A stretch of DNA of 10,348 nucleotides from Pseudomonadota bacterium (GTDB lineage Bacteria > Myxococcota_A > Polyangia > Haliangiales > Haliangiaceae), in NCBI GenBank assembly GCA_023430775.1, contig JAEYYY010000768.1, forward strand, positions 1 to 10,348. Direction: 5' to 3'. Positions 6,903 through 10,348 of the stretch are shown piece after piece. The stretch's first letter is position 1. Each line of letters begins with the position of its first letter. The position numbers and the translations under genes are program-made. The notes under the pieces were generated by a model. It saw nothing but the letters and a program-made list of their open reading frames with translations, ran no database searches and had not been told where the DNA came from.

Positions 6903-9900
6903 GAACACGGCGACGTCACCCGCGTCGGCCGGATCCTCGTCGTCGCCGATGCTGTGCTCGCTCCCCTTGTTGCCGTAGCCGAGGTTGCCCAGGAAGTTCG
7001 ATCCCCAGCAGCGCACGCGGCCGTTCGCGAGCCGCGCGCAGCTGTGTGTCTCGCCGGTCTCGAGCTGAGTCACCGGTCCGCCGATCACGATGTCGATCGA
7101 GGGCGGTGCTTCGTTGTCGCCGATGTCGTTCGGATTCTTGTTGCCGTTGCGACCCGCGAAGCCAGCGCCCCAGCAGCGCACCGCGCCGGTGGCGAACAGC
7201 GCGCAGGTGTTCGAAGTGCCGATCGAGAGCTGGATCGGATTGCCCGTCAGCGCGACGGGTCCGGCGCTCGCCGGTGTCTCGTTGTCGCCGATGGTCGTGG
7301 TGTTGGCGTAGCCGAGGCGGCCCTGGCCCGCGAAGCCCCAGCAGCGCACGAGGTTGTTGCCGGCTTCGTTATCGAGCAGCGCGCAGGTGTGTTGCTGTCC
7401 GGCGACGATCTGCAGCACGTCGCCGCCGGTGTCGACATCGCCGGCGCTCGCCGGTGTCTCGTCGTCGCCGATCGTCGCGATCACGCCGTAGCCGAGCCGG
7501 CCGTCACCGCCGAACTGATTGCCACCGAAGCCCCAGCAGCGCACCCGCTTGGTGTCGAGGAGCGCGCACGTGTGATCGCCGCCCGCGGCGATCTGCACGA
7601 CGGTGCCACCGACGTCGACATCTCCCGCGCTCGCCGGTGTCTCGTCATCACCGATGAATTCGAGGTTGCCGTAGCCGAGCCTGCCGGAGCTGCCCGCGCC
7701 CCAGCAACGAACCTTGCCGGTGTCGAGCAGCGCGCAGGTGTGCGCGGAGCCCGCGGCGATCTGCTTGACCGTGCCACCGACATCGACGTCTCCCGCGGTC
7801 GCCGGCGTCTCGTCGTCGCCGATCGTGGCGGTGTTGGCGTAGCCGAGCCGGCCGTCGCCGCCGAACCCCCAGCAGCGCACCGTGCCGCCGCGGAGCAGCG
7901 CGCAGCTGTGGGCACTACCGAGCGCGAGCTGGATCGCGAAGCCGCCGACGTCGACATCGCCGGCGGTCTTCGGCAGCTCGTCGTCGCCGATCGTGATCTG
8001 GCCCGGAGAGCCGAGCTGACCGTCGGAACCTTGGCCCCAGCAGCGCACCTGACCGGCATCGCCGATCGCGCAGGCGTGAAAGTCACCGACGGCGACCTGC
8101 ATCACCGCGCCCATCGCGAACACGACTCCTGCGTCGGCCGGCGCTTCGTCGTCACCGACGTTACTGGTGTTGCCGTAGCCGAGCCGGCCGCCGGTTCCGG
8201 TGCCCCAGCACCGCACGTCGCCGGCGGTATCGATCACGCAGGTGTGCGTCGGGCCCGCCGCGATCCGGGTCGGCGCGGAGGACAGCTTGATCGGGAGCAC
8301 CGCCGTCGGATCTTCGTCGTCGCCGATCGTCGTCGTCGCCTGCGTGCCGAGCCGGCCATCGAGACCCGCGCCCCAGCACCGCACGTTGTTGTTGGTGAGG
8401 AGCGCGCAGGTGTGTCGCGCACCGGCGGCGATCGCCACCGCGGCGCCGCCGAGCACGACGTCGCCGGCCTGCGATGCCGGCTCGTCGTCGCCGATCGTCG
8501 TCGTGCTCTTGCGACCGAGTCGGCCGTCGGCGCCGGCACCCCAGCAGCGCACGGCGCCGGTATCGAGGATCGCGCACGTGTGCTTGTCTCCCGCGGCGAG
8601 CGCGACTGCCGGTGCGCCGAGCGGCACGTCGCCGGCGGCCGCCGGGCTCTCGTCGTCGCCGATCGTCGTCGTGTTGCCGTAGCCGAGCCGGCCATCCGCG
8701 CCGTTGCCCCAGCAGCGGACCTTGCCGGTCGACAGTCGCGCGCAGGTGTGCGCGTCGCCGGCGACCAGCTGCACCACCGCGCCGCCGATCGTGACATCGC
8801 CCGCGCTCGCCGGCGTCTCGTCATCGCCGATGTCGTTGACGTTGCCGTGGCCGAGCCGGCCGTTCGCGCCGCGTCCCCAGCAGCGCACGGCCCCGGTCGC
8901 GAGCAAGACGCACGTGTGCTGGCCACCCGCGACGAGCTGCACCGCGGTGCCGCCGATCGCGACGTTGCCGGCGCTCGCCGGTGTCTCGTCGTCGCCGATG
9001 TTCGTGGTGTTGCCGTAGCCGAGCCGGCCGTTCGCCGCCGCGCCCCAGCAGCGCACCGCGCCGCCGGCGAGCCGCGCGCAGCTGTGCGAGTCGCCCGAGG
9101 TCACCTCGACGGCGACGCCGCCGAGCTCGATGTCGCCGGAGAGCGCCGGCGGCTCGTTGTCGCCGATGTCCCGGATCGATGCGTAGCCGAGCTGGCCGCT
9201 ACCGCCTTCTCCCCAGCAACGCACGAAGCCGCCCGCGCGCAGCACGCACGTGTGATCGAGACCGGGCGCGACCTGGAGGATCCGGTCGGTCGTGCAGTCT
9301 GCGTTGCAGGCCTGTGGATCGAGCGCGTTCGGCTCGCACAGCTCGACGCCGATCTGGACGTGGCCGTCGCCGCAGCTCGCAGTCTCGCAGCTCTCGAGGC
9401 AGCCGTCGGAGTCGATGTCGTTCGCGTCGTCGCAGGCCTCGACGCCGGCCTGGACCTTGCCGTCGCCGCAGGTCGCGAGCTCGCAGCTGGTCAGGCACGC
9501 GCCGGTGTCCGCGTTCGCGGCGCCGTCGTCGCACGCCTCGACCCCCGCATGGAGATTGCCGTCGCCGCAGCTCGCGAGCTTGCAGCTCGTCGAGCAGTCG
9601 CCGGTCGGCGAGTTGGCGTCGCCATCGTCGCACTCCTCGCCATCGTCGACGATGTTGTTGCCGCAACCCTCGAGCGAGCAATCGGCGGCGCAGCCGTCGG
9701 CGCCGGTGGTGTTGCCGTCGTCGCAGGCCTCCTGCGGATCCTGCACGCCGTCGCCGCAGACCTCTGCCTTCTGGCAATCCGCGCGGCAGCCATCGCCGGT
9801 CGTGCGATTGCCGTCATCGCAGACCTCGTCGGCGTCGAGCTCGCCGTTGCCGCAGCCCGGGAGATCGACGCGACAGACATCGCCCGTCGGATCGCAGAAC

Positions 9901-10001
9901 TGCCCCGGCGGGCAGGTGCCGAAATCGCTGCACGTCAGATCCTCGGCGAACTGGAAGTCGGTGCACGACGCGAGCACCAGGGCGGCGAGCGCGATCCGCA
10001 T
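6900..10001 (-). CDS. Lipoprotein with six myxobacterial Cys repeats and 14 RCC1-like repeats
   Basis: A 1033-residue predicted surface or periplasmic lipoprotein, probably a binding or sensing protein without catalytic activity. Residues 1-12 are a very short signal peptide with lipobox LASC (10-13), so Cys13 would be lipidated. A Cys-rich stretch (24-50) leads to six repeats of the type CGDGxxxxxEACDDGN...DGC (about 50-237), matching the myxobacterial disulfide repeat/DUF4215 family. Residues 240-1033 are 14 RCC1-type units with consensus HTCALLDTGxVRCWGxG, GRLGYGN and IGDDETPASAGDV. RCC1 repeats form seven-bladed beta-propellers, so 14 units fit two. I chose ATG 10001 because it overlaps the upstream stop as TGATG, has GAGG 8 nt before it, and begins the signal peptide; longer in-frame starts would add an arginine-rich stretch that is out-of-frame coding of the upstream gene. 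The kinase starts 6 nt downstream. Ligand and exact location are unknown. Confidence 0.93.
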   Translation of the reverse strand: MRIALAALVLASCTDFQFAEDLTCSDFGTCPPGQFCDPTGDVCRVDLPGCGNGELDADEVCDDGNRTTGDGCRADCQKAEVCGDGVQDPQEACDDGNTTGADGCAADCSLEGCGNNIVDDGEECDDGDANSPTGDCSTSCKLASCGDGNLHAGVEACDDGAANADTGACLTSCELATCGDGKVQAGVEACDDANDIDSDGCLESCETASCGDGHVQIGVELCEPNALDPQACNADCTTDRILQVAPGLDHTCVLRAGGFVRCWGEGGSGQLGYASIRDIGDNEPPALSGDIELGGVAVEVTSGDSHSCARLAGGAVRCWGAAANGRLGYGNTTNIGDDETPASAGNVAIGGTAVQLVAGGQHTCVLLATGAVRCWGRGANGRLGHGNVNDIGDDETPASAGDVTIGGAVVQLVAGDAHTCARLSTGKVRCWGNGADGRLGYGNTTTIGDDESPAAAGDVPLGAPAVALAAGDKHTCAILDTGAVRCWGAGADGRLGRKSTTTIGDDEPASQAGDVVLGGAAVAIAAGARHTCALLTNNNVRCWGAGLDGRLGTQATTTIGDDEDPTAVLPIKLSSAPTRIAAGPTHTCVIDTAGDVRCWGTGTGGRLGYGNTSNVGDDEAPADAGVVFAMGAVMQVAVGDFHACAIGDAGQVRCWGQGSDGQLGSPGQITIGDDELPKTAGDVDVGGFAIQLALGSAHSCALLRGGTVRCWGFGGDGRLGYANTATIGDDETPATAGDVDVGGTVKQIAAGSAHTCALLDTGKVRCWGAGSSGRLGYGNLEFIGDDETPASAGDVDVGGTVVQIAAGGDHTCALLDTKRVRCWGFGGNQFGGDGRLGYGVIATIGDDETPASAGDVDTGGDVLQIVAGQQHTCALLDNEAGNNLVRCWGFAGQGRLGYANTTTIGDNETPASAGPVALTGNPIQLSIGTSNTCALFATGAVRCWGAGFAGRNGNKNPNDIGDNEAPPSIDIVIGGPVTQLETGETHSCARLANGRVRCWGSNFLGNLGYGNKGSEHSIGDDEDPADAGDVAVF
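6903..9254 (-). repeat. Tandem RCC1-like array with 168-bp period
   Basis: The array encodes residues 250-1033. The RCW motif begins at residues 261, 317, 373, 429, 485, 541, 597, 653, 709, 765 and 821, exactly 56 residues (168 bp) apart, then at 886, 942 and 997 (intervals 65, 56, 55). The longer interval comes from two small insertions near residues 828-833 and 879-884. The DNA itself is strongly repetitive, with near-identical stretches around the GDDETPASAGDV codons. The last unit stops early in a strand (DVAVF), while a matching strand (ILQVAPG, 241-247) precedes the first unit, as expected for a closed propeller. Confidence 0.92.
9291..9854 (-). repeat. Six tandem myxobacterial Cys-rich (DUF4215-like) repeats
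   Basis: Encodes residues 50-237. Units begin with CG at residues 50, 82, 113, 145, 178 and 210, so the period is 31-33 residues. Each has the plan CGxGxxxxxExCDDxN followed by DGC or GAC and another Cys about 4 residues on. The sixth is degenerate (ELCEPN replaces the CDDGN motif). Such repeats are common in secreted myxobacterial proteins and are expected to be disulfide-bonded, so this part is outside the cytoplasm. Confidence 0.9.
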
Positions 10002-10348
10002 CAGAACCGCCTCGCGAACGAGAACGCCGCGCCGCCGCGCGCCGGTGCGACCACGACCTTGGTCGACTCGCCGGTGCGCGCGCCGATCACGTAGAGGATG
10101 CCGCCGGTCACCGCGACGCCGCCGCCGACGGCGAGCAGCACGTACATCGTCGACTCCGCCGACTTCGCGCGATCGACGTTCTCCTGGGCCTCTTCGGTCC
10201 ATTGCCCGGTGACGCTCGAGGCGTCGCGACTCAGCGAGCGGGCGCGCAGGCCGAAGTACGCCGACGCACCGAGCGCGACGACGCCCGCGCCTGCGGTGGC
10301 GAGCCCGGCGAGCCGGAACGTCCGCGCGGTTCTCGCACGCTGCTCGAC
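10001..10348 (-). CDS. Two-helix membrane protein, C-terminal 115 residues (N-terminus off the window)
   Basis: I translated this frame by hand from the right edge to TGA at 10003-10001; it is open throughout. The visible part has a membrane helix at about residues 12-34 (RLAGLATAGAGVVALG onward), a polar stretch of about 33 residues with acidic and Lys/Arg residues, a second helix at about 68-89 (MYVLLAVGGGVAVTGG onward) and a short tail ending SFARRF. Myxobacterial proteins with tetratricopeptide or PEGA domains often end in this pattern, with two glycine/alanine-rich helices and a short basic or aromatic tail, but the diagnostic N-terminal part is not in the window. The stop overlaps the lipoprotein ATG, so it belongs to the same operon and may help anchor or assemble it. 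Function unknown. Confidence 0.8.
   Translation of the reverse strand, partial: VEQRARTARTFRLAGLATAGAGVVALGASAYFGLRARSLSRDASSVTGQWTEEAQENVDRAKSAESTMYVLLAVGGGVAVTGGILYVIGARTGESTKVVVAPARGGAAFSFARRF
10010..10013 (-). promoter_or_regulatory. Ribosome-binding site of the RCC1 lipoprotein gene
   Basis: GAGG on the minus strand lies 8 nt before the ATG at 10001, inside the end of the upstream gene. Together with the TGATG overlap it decides the start of the lipoprotein in favour of the short form over longer upstream in-frame starts. Confidence 0.6.

Noticed and set aside
6903..9254. CRISPR-like array suggested by regular DNA repeats
   Set aside because: The 168-bp period is a multiple of three, the reading frame is open throughout, and the units translate to RCC1 repeats.
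6486..10094. A 1202-codon open frame on the plus strand across the lipoprotein gene
   Set aside because: It is the antisense of a GC-rich repetitive gene. Its repeated VADRRGVAVAEPA-like pattern is only the complement of the RCC1 units, and it runs into the kinase start region. The minus-strand product has a lipobox and known repeats.
10002..10202. A 67-residue N-terminal extension of the lipoprotein
   Set aside because: The extension is an arginine-rich out-of-frame reading of the upstream membrane-protein gene. The ATG at 10001 has a ribosome-binding site and starts the signal peptide.

Overview
This GC-rich window is very probably from a myxobacterium (phylum Myxococcota, plausibly the Haliangium/Kofleriaceae/Polyangiales side). 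The evidence is a secreted lipoprotein with the short cysteine repeats typical of myxobacteria, a giant Ser/Thr kinase fused to a STAND NTPase and WD40 repeats, and an FHA-type sigma-54 activator. I infer the taxon from gene content, not from a marker gene. Coding density is very high. I saw no rRNA, tRNA, CRISPR array, insertion sequence or convincing intrinsic terminator.

Layout, left to right. (1) 1-1110, minus strand: a sigma-54-dependent activator with an N-terminal FHA domain; its C-terminus runs off the left edge. (2) 1111-1288: a 178-bp divergent intergenic region with a 13-bp tandem repeat and an inverted repeat. (3) 1289-1465, plus strand: a 58-residue peptide with a double-glycine-type leader and a Cys/Ser/Thr-rich tail, resembling a ribosomally made, modified peptide precursor. 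Its last 20 bp overlap, tail to tail, the end of the next gene. (4) 1446-6893, minus strand: an 1815-residue protein with a Ser/Thr kinase, an unrecognised linker, a STAND-type NTPase, one membrane helix, a coiled coil and many WD40 repeats. (5) 6900-10001, minus strand: a 1033-residue lipoprotein with six myxobacterial Cys repeats followed by 14 RCC1-like repeats. (6) 10001-10348, minus strand: the last 115 residues of a protein with two membrane helices, cut by the right edge.

Genes 6, 5 and 4 are packed as one minus-strand operon: a TGATG stop/start overlap between the first two and a 6-nt gap between the second pair. A plausible reading, as inference, is a surface-to-cytoplasm signalling module. 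The RCC1 lipoprotein would display a double beta-propeller outside the cell. The kinase, with its WD40 part predicted beyond the inner membrane, would carry the signal inward. The FHA activator, transcribed in the same direction further downstream, is the kind of protein that reads threonine phosphorylation. The small peptide gene sits between activator and kinase on the opposite strand; its link to them is only positional.
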